DNA from: Jaapia argillacea MUCL 33604
Lineage: Eukaryota; Basidiomycota; Agaricomycetes; Jaapiales; Jaapiaceae
Reading direction: 5' to 3'
Assembly: GCA_000697665.1 (NCBI GenBank)
Contig: KL197710.1
Location: forward strand, 2,021,036-2,085,035
DNA length: 64,000 nucleotides
Shown here piece after piece: positions 54,576-64,000 of the stretch (position 1 is the first letter of the stretch; the number at the start of each line of letters is the position of its first letter). The notes beneath the pieces are model-generated. The model worked only from the letters and a program-made list of their open reading frames with translations, did no database searches and was not told the origin of the DNA. Position numbers and translations under genes: made by a program.

Positions 54576-57143
54576 TTACACCTGTACCCCTGATGTATTG
54601 GGTCGTCTCACGACAGACCGCCATGTGTGTATGACCCTCCTCACGTTCCTCCTCAACTCCATCAACTCGCGCCTTGTCAAATCAGGGAGAGCTGATTTCG
54701 GCCTCGCCGCCTTTTCCCTTCTCGCCTTTGCTGTAGGGTTGGCAAGTCCATTGGCTGGGGAGCGGAAAGCCATCGCTAGTTCCCTCAAGGAAGCATCCTT
54801 CAGTTCCTCTGGGAATGGTTTGACGGATGGCCACAACTCAAGCAAGAGCCGTCTCGCTTCGCCGTAAGCTCCAACAGCAAAGTAGGCACTGACCACCGCA
54901 TCCACCGCAGCGATGTCCGGCTTGATACCTTGCTTCACCATGTCGCGGAAAGTGCGAAGTGCGAAGGCGGGTTTGCCACTGCGGGCATAACCAACAATGA
55001 TGATGGTGAACATGACGACGTTCGGCGGGACCCCTCGTCTCCGCGCGTCTTCCATCATGGCCCTAGCAGCAGACATAGCGCCGATGTTGGCGTAGCCATG
55101 CATTAAAGATGCGAAATGATATTCGTTGGGATGCATACCGCGAGCCAACATGTGATGGAATACCGCCTTCGCAGAGTCCATATCATTCTTCAAGGCAGCA
55201 TCCCGATAGAGACGTAGTGCATACGTGGCTCTATCGTTCTTGACATGTCGCATAGAGAGAGACTGTAATACGGGTCTGATTAGGCCGCGCAGGTTGTTGA
55301 CTCGGGAAACCTTGACAGCTGCAGTGGGATCAAAGGATGCTGAGTCGGGAGGTTTATCCAGCCTTGCACGAGACAGGTCGGCAGCACGTCGCTTTCGGGA
55401 GACCAGGGCTGATAGGTTGTTCCACCCGGAACCTCGCGTTAAACCCTTCATCCTCTGTAAGTCTGATTGGAGGATGGAGTGTAGGTGCTCTGGGATGGGA
55501 CGGATTTGACGGGAATAAAGACTACGGAGGAGGCGGATAATGTCTGGCGTCGGGGCGTGCTCAACCTGACCGAGATGAGACGCGATGATGCTAAGAGTCC
55601 GGTCATCTGGCTGGAGGTGGCAAGCACCCATTAACTTGAAAACAGGGTCCACGCCCGAGAGGCCCCGCGAACGTAAGACACCTTCAAGGAGGGCGTTCAT
55701 CACTTCCGAGGTTGGTGCTATAGGGATAGATTTTAAGGGCATTGCTCGCAGTGATTCCCAGTCCGCCGCAAGTTTCTGGAGGAGTGTGTCCCTGGCTAAA
55801 ACCCGACAAATAGACCTGACGATGTGAAGCGCTCCGTCGGGGTCCCCTTTCGCGTAATGGGCACGGATTAAGGCTGCGACAGGGCTGGCATCTGGTGTCC
55901 CACAGATCATTGCCATACGACGGAAAACGTCCAAAGCTGCTGGTAAGTCTCGATGCTTCGCCATATAATTAATGAGGATTGTGAAAGTAGCTGCATCTGG
56001 TTGCATTGGAGGATTATGGGTGGATTGTGAAGATATGTGAGTTTCTACACCTTGGTTGAATGAGGCGAGGGCGTGGCGCTTCATACTCTCGAGTGCCTTC
56101 GAAGATTGTAGGTAATCGAAATGTGAGAGGGCTTGGAGGGCTCCGTTCGGGTCGTGAGCGTCGATACAGACTTGCACAAGGCTGTTGAGAACCATGGTGG
56201 CCGTCCGGCCACCAACATCCAGTAGAATGTCGAAGGCTCGAGTGATGACAACATTGTCGGGGCCAAGGGATCGGTATGCGGTAACGATAAGTGCATGGGT
56301 ATCCACACTGATCTCGTACCCTGCCTGTTCCATCGTATGCAGGGCGGCCTTGGCCCGCCCAATGTCGCGGTTTCGGATGTGGCCGGAGACGAGGAGGTGG
56401 AAGGTTCGGCGATCGGGTCGAATGCCTGCCTTCTCGAACACATTTAGAGTATCTTCGAGGAGTGCAAAGTGGGAAACCTCTATGACGGCACGGGTCCGCC
56501 AATTCAACAGTCGACGGGTGGTTCCGCCTAAAAGGCGCTGACCTAGGAAAACCAAGGAAGGTATGAGACGCCACCGCCGCTCCTTTGCCAATTGATGAGC
56601 AACACATTCGAAGGTGCTCTGCTTCAGACGGCACCCCATTCTGTGGGCAAGAAGTAGCAGGCGATGAGCCCGGCGAGGGAGAGGTGTCGCGGCGAGTAAC
56701 TCTGCCAAATGCCGAGCTGAGTCGGGGTGGACAAGTTGTTTGAGGAGGATATCTGAGCCGTCTATTGTGCGCAGACGCTCCAGGGCTTCCTCCGTGGTTG
56801 TCCTCCGCGAGAAAAGGGTGTCTAACATTGCTAGCAACTCTGGAGGAGGCAGGCGGGGTTCCTTTCTTTCGTCTCCTTTGCTCGCCTGAGGCGACTTCCC
56901 AACACCGCCTTTCTTCTTCCCCTTTTGAGACAACGGACGACTCCCCTCTTCCTTTGCGGCGGATTGATCTACGCGAACTCTTGAGGGTCTTGCAACAGCA
57001 GTCGCAGGCCATTGAAAGGGGGCAGAGTGCCGCAGAGATCGAGCAGTGAATGATAGGGCAAGGTCCTGGGGAGGGTGTTCTGCTAGAAAGCTTGCGGTAC
57101 ATTGGAGAAGTCGCCTGTGAACACGGCCAACTCTCCAGAGCAT
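54576..57143 (-). CDS. Mitochondrial PPR protein
   Basis: Single open frame of 855 residues, with no intron, unlike nearly all other genes here. The start at 57143 gives an Arg-rich, acid-free leader (MLWRVGRVHRRLLQCTASFL) suited to mitochondrial import, then a Lys/Ser-rich linker. Tandem 35-residue helical repeats follow; clear units include FHLLVSGHIRNRDIGRAKAA, NEYHFASLMHGYANIGAMSA and VMFTIIIVGYARSGKPAFAL with DMVKQGIKPD. About 12-15 repeats are plausible. PPR proteins bind organelle RNA and act in its processing, stability or translation. The C-terminus is basic (RRELMELRRNVRRVIHTWRS). The RNA target is unknown. Confidence 0.9.
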   Translation of the reverse strand: MLWRVGRVHRRLLQCTASFLAEHPPQDLALSFTARSLRHSAPFQWPATAVARPSRVRVDQSAAKEEGSRPLSQKGKKKGGVGKSPQASKGDERKEPRLPPPELLAMLDTLFSRRTTTEEALERLRTIDGSDILLKQLVHPDSARHLAELLAATPLPRRAHRLLLLAHRMGCRLKQSTFECVAHQLAKERRWRLIPSLVFLGQRLLGGTTRRLLNWRTRAVIEVSHFALLEDTLNVFEKAGIRPDRRTFHLLVSGHIRNRDIGRAKAALHTMEQAGYEISVDTHALIVTAYRSLGPDNVVITRAFDILLDVGGRTATMVLNSLVQVCIDAHDPNGALQALSHFDYLQSSKALESMKRHALASFNQGVETHISSQSTHNPPMQPDAATFTILINYMAKHRDLPAALDVFRRMAMICGTPDASPVAALIRAHYAKGDPDGALHIVRSICRVLARDTLLQKLAADWESLRAMPLKSIPIAPTSEVMNALLEGVLRSRGLSGVDPVFKLMGACHLQPDDRTLSIIASHLGQVEHAPTPDIIRLLRSLYSRQIRPIPEHLHSILQSDLQRMKGLTRGSGWNNLSALVSRKRRAADLSRARLDKPPDSASFDPTAAVKVSRVNNLRGLIRPVLQSLSMRHVKNDRATYALRLYRDAALKNDMDSAKAVFHHMLARGMHPNEYHFASLMHGYANIGAMSAARAMMEDARRRGVPPNVVMFTIIIVGYARSGKPAFALRTFRDMVKQGIKPDIAAVDAVVSAYFAVGAYGEARRLLLELWPSVKPFPEELKDASLRELAMAFRSPANGLANPTAKARREKAARPKSALPDLTRRELMELRRNVRRVIHTWRSVVRRPNTSGVQV

Positions 57144-57762
57144 GGACCAAGAGTTTGCTTGTCCGCGAAACCGTTTCTATCGGTAGGGTGAGTCCGTATG
57201 CCCCAAATTTGTGACAATTCAAGTGGCCAAACTCACGTATCCACAGGCAATGGGGCCCTCCTAAATGTGCATGAGGTTGGCGGCGTTGTCACTTTTATCG
57301 GAGGCGTAAGAGGGCTTCAACAGAGGTGAGCATCTCAAAAACACACAGTTGCCCAAAAAGGGAATGTCGTGGTCGAGGCTTCCCCAGACTTCAAGCTTCA
57401 AGTTCGTCGATGGAGGTGAGGCGGATGTACACATTCCGATAGAATATGTTACAAGTGCAGAGAATACGGAGTACAAGACTGTCCGACAATGCGGAGGATT
57501 ATAAATTACTTGCTAGTAGTATGAGAGTCCAAAAGTCCAGCGAGTGGAAGAGAGCCATTAAATTACGCTTAACAGTATCACCCCCTCGTGTTTTGATGCC
57601 TCTCCTTGGGGTGGCGATAGGCAAGGTATATATGCTGATTAAGTCGTGGGTGTAGGGTAACATGGCCTGGATGCGCCAGTCGTGTTATGCCTGAGGGCCC
57701 TGTGCAACGTTATGAGAGGCTATCATGCTGGGACGAGGGAATACCACACCTCTAAGAATTCT
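57144..57762. other. Intergenic region upstream of the PPR gene
   Basis: About 620 bases. It should hold the PPR promoter and the 3' end of the next minus-strand gene. A minus-strand frame (57261-57476) contains TNLKLEVWGSLDHDIPFLG, which looks coding, but I found no splice partner. Nothing further can be supported. Confidence 0.3.
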
Positions 57763-58184
57763 TCACGAGTCACCCCACATACAGAACCTCAAATCTCTCC
57801 ACATCCGATCTACTGTGATCCCTTGGGTGGGAGAGACGGCACACCCACTCGTCGGCGGCCATGACGATGTTCCATTAGGAAATAACTTCGAGACATCACA
57901 GCGTACATCCCTCCACGACCGCGCACTGAGACAGAATATTAGTCGGGAGTAATCTACGTTGCAAACCGCACTCACGTCACGTTTGCGACCTTCGATCTCA
58001 TCTTTAACGCGTAGCGGTAGACGGACCCAGCATCAAGAATGAGGGTCACGGTCTCGCCCGGCTGTAGTAGCACGATAGCAGCGGTACTACGACCATAATC
58101 TTGTAACAGCTGTACCGTGGTGCAGTCGGGGGTGTCGTTGGTGAAGTCGAGGAGCACTTCATAGGGTTGAGTGCTACTGGGCAT
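57763..58184 (-). CDS. Small conserved-looking protein of unknown function
   Basis: Two exons give about 123 residues. Exon 1 (start 58184): MPSSTQPYEVLLDFTNDTPD, then TVQLLQDYGRSTAAIVLLQP and LILDAGSVYRYALKMRSKVA. The intron (donor gtgagt, acceptor ctcag, about 50 bases) falls in the codon after NV; exon 2 reads ARSWRDVRCDVSKLFPNGTS and ends GITVDRMWRDLRFCMWGDS. The alternating hydrophobic strands suggest a small beta-rich fold; no signal peptide or membrane segment is visible. I have an impression of similar short hypothetical proteins in Agaricomycetes, but no named family. An upstream GTG is in frame but the ATG is preferred. Confidence 0.5.
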
Positions 58185-58939
58185 CGGCAATGGCACTCGG
58201 TGGGGTGGACTTGGCGAGAGAGATACAGTGGGTAATTAACCAAGGTGGAAAGCGAGCAACACGAGTCCAGTGAGAATCAAATAGTCAGGAGGACAGGCGG
58301 GGCCTAAGCCTTGCTCAGGAAGATTGCCGTAAACTCCAGATACCGTTGGCGTGCCCGAAAGATCTGCAACCGAACAGATGTTTGTGTCGGGGCAACGTTA
58401 CTGCTTTGGAGGTCGGCTGCCCAGCATTCGTTCGTCGAGATACGCGTATATATCGCGATCGGTTTGTTGTCCGGTGCCCCTCACGGTTTATTATGGAGGT
58501 TGTCAAGAAATGGATCCCCGGATGTATTAACCGACTTGTCAACAGAACCCTATTGTCCGTACGGCGCCCAATGGTCCCCGGGATTGGGCATGGGAGAACC
58601 ATCAGACAACGGTACGCTCTCCTGAGAGCCGAGTCTCAGCAGGTCACGACACAAAACCCAGAGGCATGCGGGAGCAGCAAGGCAGCGGCGAGCTGGAGGA
58701 GAGTGGCTCATCGGCGGTATATCACGGCACCACCGGCAGCATGTAACTATCCTAAAATGGTTCCTGTGGCTTGTCAAATCGTTTCATTCCCTACCATCAA
58801 CTCGACATATTCTCAGCTCTAACACGGCCACTAGTGCTGACAGGACATCACCGGTATGGATCTAGTCTGCTTGAATAGCACCGATTTCTCATAGATCGGT
58901 CCATGTCTGTGGGGCCCGTCAGGGACATCCTACGACACT
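58185..58939. other. Intergenic region with an unsupported ORF
   Basis: 755 bases between divergent genes, so both promoters should lie here. A plus-strand frame of 158 codons (58346-58822) is open but rich in Arg/Pro/Cys, lacks any known motif and has an equally open antisense frame. I do not count it as a gene. Confidence 0.35.
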
Positions 58940-60237
58940 ATGTTTGCAGCTTCATTCCTGGGGATACCACCCGAACTTCGCATCATCATATATGAATTTT
59001 ACCTCGATGACCATCGACGAGTAAAGTCGAAACGCCAGCCTTCTAACGAGCACCTTCGAATCCTACGCACCTGCAAATCCATCTCGCATGAGGCTGCCGA
59101 CTCCTTTTGGCAGTACATCTCGCTGAGGCACGAGCGACAAATCCGCGGGTTCCTAGCTGCTGATCATTGCGTCGCTCGGATACGATACGCAGATGTTGCC
59201 AATGATGGGCGAATGGTGCAGTCACCTAATATGCAACCGGTGAGACTCACGCGACATCGCAATCTCCCAAATATGCTTAACGTGGTTATCAACCCACTTT
59301 CAAGACTCCCGTATCACAGTTACGGTCAGCGATCTCCCGCATGGCGAGTCTTCAATTTCTTCGTGTTTTTGAGTGTCGTCAGGGTTTCCCTACCAGCGAC
59401 CTTCGTACGTTTTCTCTTGCCTCAAGGCGATGGCGTCAGGGGGTCTCAAGTATCACATCAGACAACCTCGCTCTGTTCTCTCTTCAATTTGAGAAAAGCC
59501 TTTATCCACCCGACTCCTCGCGCGATCTGCTCTCTTACGAGCTCTTCATCGACCCCGATACACGGGCTCAAATGTTCGACGTCATCTCACCTCGCCACGT
59601 ACAGAAGCTCCGTGTCTCAGGAAATTGTCATCTTCCCCTTCAGCAAGCTACCCCTGCCCTGCGTCATCTTACCCTTTTCGCAATCACCGGAAACTACTTT
59701 GACCGACATTCGCTCGAGACATGCTTTTCTGGATCACGTTTAGACTCGTTCATCTACGGTATGGGCCACCGACTTGGCTTTGAAATCCGTGACCGTCATC
59801 TACACTCGTTGATTACACATTTGGGGGGTTCACACCTGCGGAAATTGGTTCTTGTGGGGTGTAGTCGACTCACCACCGATGCCATCGCTGAATGCCTCCT
59901 ACACACCTCTGCCCTGGAGTACTTCGCACTCTCGATTGCGACTGTGAATGAGCTTCGCCGAAATTTTATCTTGGCGCTGCCTCGAACCCTCCGTATAGTG
60001 AAATTACAGGTCACCCATGTCTGGTATGCTATCCCCCTTTTACAAGAAGAGCGCGGACTATGCGATGCATTGGAGATGGAGGTATTGAAACGAGTTCCTC
60101 GACCCATCGCAGTTCACGTGAACTTCCACAACTCGCTCATGAACGAAGGTGATCGAGCGGAGAGGTGGAGGAGGATCGCTGGCGAAGCGGGATTCTCGTT
60201 TCGGATAGGCCCATGGGAGGAAAACGAGGAGATATAG
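58940..60237 (+). CDS. F-box/LRR-like protein
   Basis: Predicted adaptor of the type that recruits targets to SCF ubiquitin ligases in large Agaricomycete families. The N-terminus, FLGIPPELRIIIYEFYLDD, then LRILRTCKSISHEAADSFWQ, fits an F-box-like helix bundle. Two introns are inferred: one after MQP (donor gtgaga, acceptor ttcaag, about 59239-59303) and one after TSDL (donor gtacgt, acceptor catcag, about 59406-59461). They join to HNLALFSLQFEKSLYPPDSS. Leucine-rich strands follow (HVQKLRVSGNCHLP, ALRHLTLFAITGN, LRKLVLVGCSRLTTDAIAE, ALEYFALSIATVNELRR). The end is FSFRIGPWEENEEI. About 390 residues. It converges with IPI1 (137 bases). Confidence 0.65.
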
Positions 60238-60373
60238 GAGCTGAAAGTTCCCGAGGTAGGTACATTACGCTGTCTGCGCACCGCCCGAAAGTTGATTAAA
60301 CCAATAGCCTAAAACACCCAAACGCGTAACACAGATAGCAACATGCAGAAGGAGCGATCGCGGACGATATCAG

Positions 60374-63300
60374 TCACCTCCTCACAGCAGACTTCACTCG
60401 ACACCAGTATCCAGCATCATCCCCTCCGGCCACCGCCACAGCCCGATCTATCACTCCTTCCAGTTCGACGGCTCCCACCTCGGACGTATCACTCACTCGT
60501 CGTGTCAGAATGGTTACTACGGCATCAATCACTAGTCTCCTGAGGGGGGAAGTAATGAAAGGAGGAAGTTTGGTGTACGGCCCAGGTATTTCGCCTCGAG
60601 AGGGATGTGTCATCATGAAGTAGGGTATGAATCGTGTACGGATCGCGATGGTGACCTGGGTCGATGATATTAGTGCGATCACTCAACGAGTCTATGATCA
60701 TATTGGCTTACCTCCTTAGTGAGGGTCGGTGATGTCCGTTGAAAGAGCCGTAAGAGGATCCTCAGAATGATCTTGAAGTGATATTGGTCAGAGATACTGA
60801 ACGGTTACAGTGGATATGTGGCAAAAAACTGACTTCAGTGGCGACGACATTGTTTCCCCCCAGTTCCCAAAGCGTCCGCGGTAACTGAACGACCCAGTCC
60901 CGTATTTTCTCAACGTCGCTCTGACTATCCTTGAGCATAAAAGATCCTCGATACTGAGCATCACTTTCCAACTGAGCAAAAAATCTATCAACCATTGCAA
61001 CCCATCCAATAAAGTGAAAGTGGGACACACCAGAACAAGCCTAGCGAGAAACTCTGTGGATAGTCTCTTGGAAGCAGCACCCGCCGACGTTCGTTTGGCA
61101 TGTTCTACGACAGCCGAGATGACAGTCGACTTGACAGACACCGGTTCATCATCCCCGTCGGTGGTCATAATGGAATCGGAGTTCAATAGAGACCAGATCG
61201 TTGGTAACAGCGCGCTATATACCGCTGGAGTGATGGGACGGGCAAGACCAGAAGACGGGGTTCCGGATGTAGAATTTTCATTTCCTTCAAGCAACTGAAT
61301 AACGTATTGGCAGACATCTCGAATTCGTCGAGAGGGAGGCGACAGTCCGTTGGTCGGCTTCGATTTTTTCGCTCGAGGTCTGCTTCTACTCGAGCCAGAG
61401 ACTTGATTTGACGAAGTAGCAGGGGTAGAGGAGCTTGGGGCGAGCACGAGCAGTGAACTAAGCTCGCAGAAAATGAGGTTGAGGTCCTGATAGGCTTGTT
61501 CGACCTGGAAGAGAAGGTTCCGTCAGACAATATAAATCAGCCTCCGGTCAACACGGACTTTGATATCCCGTTTCCCCAGTACATTGTTGACTCGGAAAGG
61601 GAAATATGGGGCCATGTAGACTAGGATAGCCTCTAAATCCTGGTGACTCTTCTCGTTGCTAGACTGCGATATTAGGAATCAAGTATTAGTCGAGCCTGGT
61701 GAAAGAAATCAATCTTTACCGGCAACGAGTTCCGTAACACTGAGCCGTACAGGCTTTTGGCTATCTCGGCCACGCAGGTTAACAGTGTCAACTCAGTTTC
61801 GGGTGGGGAGGAAGTACTTGGTGAGAAGACGGTCGGGGCGCAGTCGAGGAACGTTGAGATTAATGTCGGGTGTAGTGTGCGTGCTATATGCTTGAGACAA
61901 ATCAGAGAGGGTTCGAGCAACAGAATGGGAAATAACTCACTGCAATGACCTCGACATCAGAGGACGTCGAATTATCGACGCGCTGACCCTCTGCATCGTT
62001 TTCGTTGCATAGATTCATGAGCTCTTGTAAAGTGGATGTCGTATCTAGTCGACACTCGGATAAGTGTGAGGTTCCCAAAAACACATCTCGTTCTTCTTCG
62101 ACTTCTGAGTTGGGCTTCCATACCACATTGGGACATGATGAAGATGACGGCGATGAGGAGGAAGGAAGGAAGAGTTGGTTGAACGAATGGTATGCCTCGG
62201 GTCCGCCGAAGGAGGAAGCTAGGTACCACGTGGAGGTCACATCGTCGTGAGTTGATGATATCGAGTGAGAATGTGTAGACACAGCAACTTGAAGGAAGTG
62301 AGAGAGGGACTTTAAGACGGCGGATTTCGACTGGGGTGCAATGAATCATCAACAATCTTTATGATAAACTTCAATCCGGGGGACTTACCCCAGGAGATAA
62401 CACAACGCTTGCTGTGGAGGTAGCCTGGACAGGGCCGGAATCTAAAATACCACCCAAACATCAGATCAAATTCCATCCTCTAGGAAGGCCCCAACAACTC
62501 CAAAACCAACTCACCTCCAACCTCTCCAAACTTGGTGCCAGCGTTCAATATCCCCAGATACCCAGCCAAAACCCTCTTCCCATGGGTATCTCTCCCGCTC
62601 GTATCATCCCAGCCTTCTACTACGAGATCAGGGAAAAGGTCGAGGAAGATGTCGAGGAACCGAATGGCATCTATTCGGATTTCGGGGAATATGTGGGTTT
62701 GGGCTGACGTGGTAAATAGGAGGAGGAGAGACGAGTGGGGGGCGAGTGCTTCCTGTGGAATGGAGTTAGTTCGCTGAAGGTGGGTATGAGTGAGAGGTGG
62801 GGCTGTACCGAGGGGATTTGAGGAAGAAGCCAGGAAAAAAATGAGATCAGTGCTTTGCGAACACTGGCGTCCTATGTCAGCGTCAGTGATTGACGGTGGA
62901 TGAGAGATGAATATTTGATACCTCATCACCAATGAGACGTACGCAGGCGGCGAGAAGATTTTTCAGTCCGGGTTCAATCAATTCGGGGTGTTCGTCAAGT
63001 AGCTCCCGAAGTCCATGCAGCGCATCTAATGGCGCATGTTATTCAGCGAATGTGATCCCGAAGGGAAGTTGAGAGACACACCCTTTCTAGCATTGGCGTT
63101 ATAATGCTTTAGATTGGATATGAGGTCGTCAAGGGTAAGGCGTCGTTTGGTGGTAGGCGCGCTCGAATCCTTTTCCACTGCGATGCTTTGTGTTGGTAAT
63201 GCAATCGCTGTAATAGTATATCAGCGAATGTGAACGGATCTGGGTATGGGTTCCTCACAGCGAGCTTTGAAAGAGGTATCGACGGCATTGGAAGCGGCTT

Positions 63301-63435
63301 GTTTGCCTTTACCAAGTTTTAACTTGGCTTTCTGTGTATGGACATGGTGAGCAAGTTGCTTTCCACAGCGTAGACAATTGGAACTACCGAGAAGTCTGCT
63401 GTCCGTTCCTTCTTTTTCCTGGTAGCTTTGGGCAT
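60374..63435 (-). CDS. IPI1: Ipi1, Rix1-complex pre-rRNA processing factor
   Basis: Nuclear HEAT-repeat protein of the Rix1-Ipi1-Ipi3 complex, needed for ITS2 removal and 60S export; the human homologue is TEX10. The start at 63435 gives MPKATRKKKERTADFS; after intron 1 comes KAKLKLGKGKQAASNAVDTS, then SIALPTQSIAVEKDS and KRRLTLDDLISNLKHYNANA, ALHGLRELLDEHPELIEPGL and ALAPHSSLLLLFTTSAQTHI, with FPEIRIDAIRFLDIFLDLFP. These follow the Ipi1_N order. Later exons carry alpha-helical repeats and Ser-rich loops. The last exon (ending at 60374) encodes ITSPLRRLVIDAVVTIL and VKSAVRR. At least ten introns. A duplicated-looking KARS junction at exon 2/3 splices cleanly in phase. Confidence 0.85.
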
Positions 63436-64000
63436 CTTGTTCCAGCAGATACTCTGTGCCAAAGTCAATCCGGTGGTGGCGGAATTTTCAGATCAAGCCG
63501 CCGCGTGGCTCTCGATCGTTGTGTCTTCTTTTGCACAGCCACAACCGTCCTTTGCCGGTCAACTGTGAACCTTGATTTTTGTCCTCCGACCAGCAGGCCA
63601 GCAGTCATCCCGCTACGGTCGCGTCAATTCCGTTTGCTTCAGCTGCTTTCCCATCCTGTTGTTTGTCTCACCTCCAAGAACACGATATATTGACACACGG
63701 TACAGTTCATGTTTTCTCTGAAACGAGGCTTGCCTCGAGGCCAGCGTGGAGGAGTCGGAGGTCGTAAGGCGCCTATAAGTAAGCTCAGCCGGTCCGCTGC
63801 GAGATGTCCCTCCCCCGAGTGTACATTCAAAGCTCATCGGGCACGGTTTTCTGCCTGAACCTCTCATGCCGTCCAAATATTCTTCCCATCCATTCATCGC
63901 ATGTTTTTGGCATCCGTAGTTGTGTGGTGCTCCCTACGCCACGTTTTCGGATTCCGTTTCATCGCGTGGTCACCTGGTACACTCCTCACAGGAAGAAACC
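63436..64000. other. Right-hand end, promoter side of IPI1
   Basis: 565 bases upstream of the IPI1 start to the window edge. The open frames on both strands carry no recognisable domain. A divergent gene may begin beyond the window. Confidence 0.3.

Noticed and set aside
56014-57222. Minus-strand ORF of 402 codons inside the PPR gene
   Set aside because: It is a shifted frame of the intron-less PPR gene, rich in Arg/Ser/Pro and without repeats; the 855-residue PPR frame explains the DNA.
58346-58822. Plus-strand ORF of 158 codons
   Set aside because: No motif, no splice signals, skewed composition, and an open antisense frame of similar quality.

Overview
The window reads as nuclear DNA of a basidiomycete fungus, most likely an Agaricomycotina species. 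Genes are dense, lie on both strands and are cut by many introns of about 48 to 67 bases. The gene content fits: a HapX iron regulator, a Git1-type permease, paired Zn2Cys6 regulators, a basidiomycete-type P450 and a Rac1 GTPase. I cannot name the species. About 24 protein genes are supported, plus a few weak candidates. I saw no tRNA, rRNA, CRISPR array or intact transposon.

Layout. 0.4-15.8 kb: a three-KH RNA-binding protein (-), a NUFIP1/Rsa1-like snoRNP assembly factor (+), a large M16 metallopeptidase (-), an Ngl2-type RNA exonuclease (+), a RhoGEF (-) and a small membrane-protein candidate (+). 16-29.6 kb: two related Zn2Cys6 regulators on the minus strand flank a YjbQ/UPF0047 enzyme, the polyadenylation factor Yth1/CPSF30, a cytochrome P450 and prephenate dehydratase. 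30.3-40.7 kb (all -): a large orphan single-pass membrane protein, Rac1, a C2H2 protein and a DUF423 membrane protein. 41-50 kb: Spb1 rRNA methyltransferase (+), an Sls1-like mitochondrial protein (-) and a Git1-like permease (-). 50-52.6 kb is gene-poor, with scattered coding-looking scraps. 52.6-63.4 kb: HapX (+), a mitochondrial PPR protein (-), a small basidiomycete protein (-), an F-box/LRR-like protein (+) and Ipi1 (-).

Themes. Four genes belong to ribosome or snoRNP biogenesis (NUFIP1/Rsa1, Ngl2, Spb1, Ipi1). Two serve mitochondrial gene expression (PPR, Sls1-like). RhoGEF and Rac1 belong to polarity signalling. The genes are not arranged as an operon-like pathway, and I do not see a convincing new multi-gene system.

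The most unusual signal is in gene structure. rac1 needs three GC-AG introns and the permease two. Micro-exons of 6, 5 and 14 bases lie inside or next to functional motifs of the YjbQ enzyme, the second Zn2Cys6 regulator and the P450. Another intron cuts the zinc motif of the M16 peptidase. All gene models were spliced by eye, so exon ends away from the positions I state should be taken as approximate.
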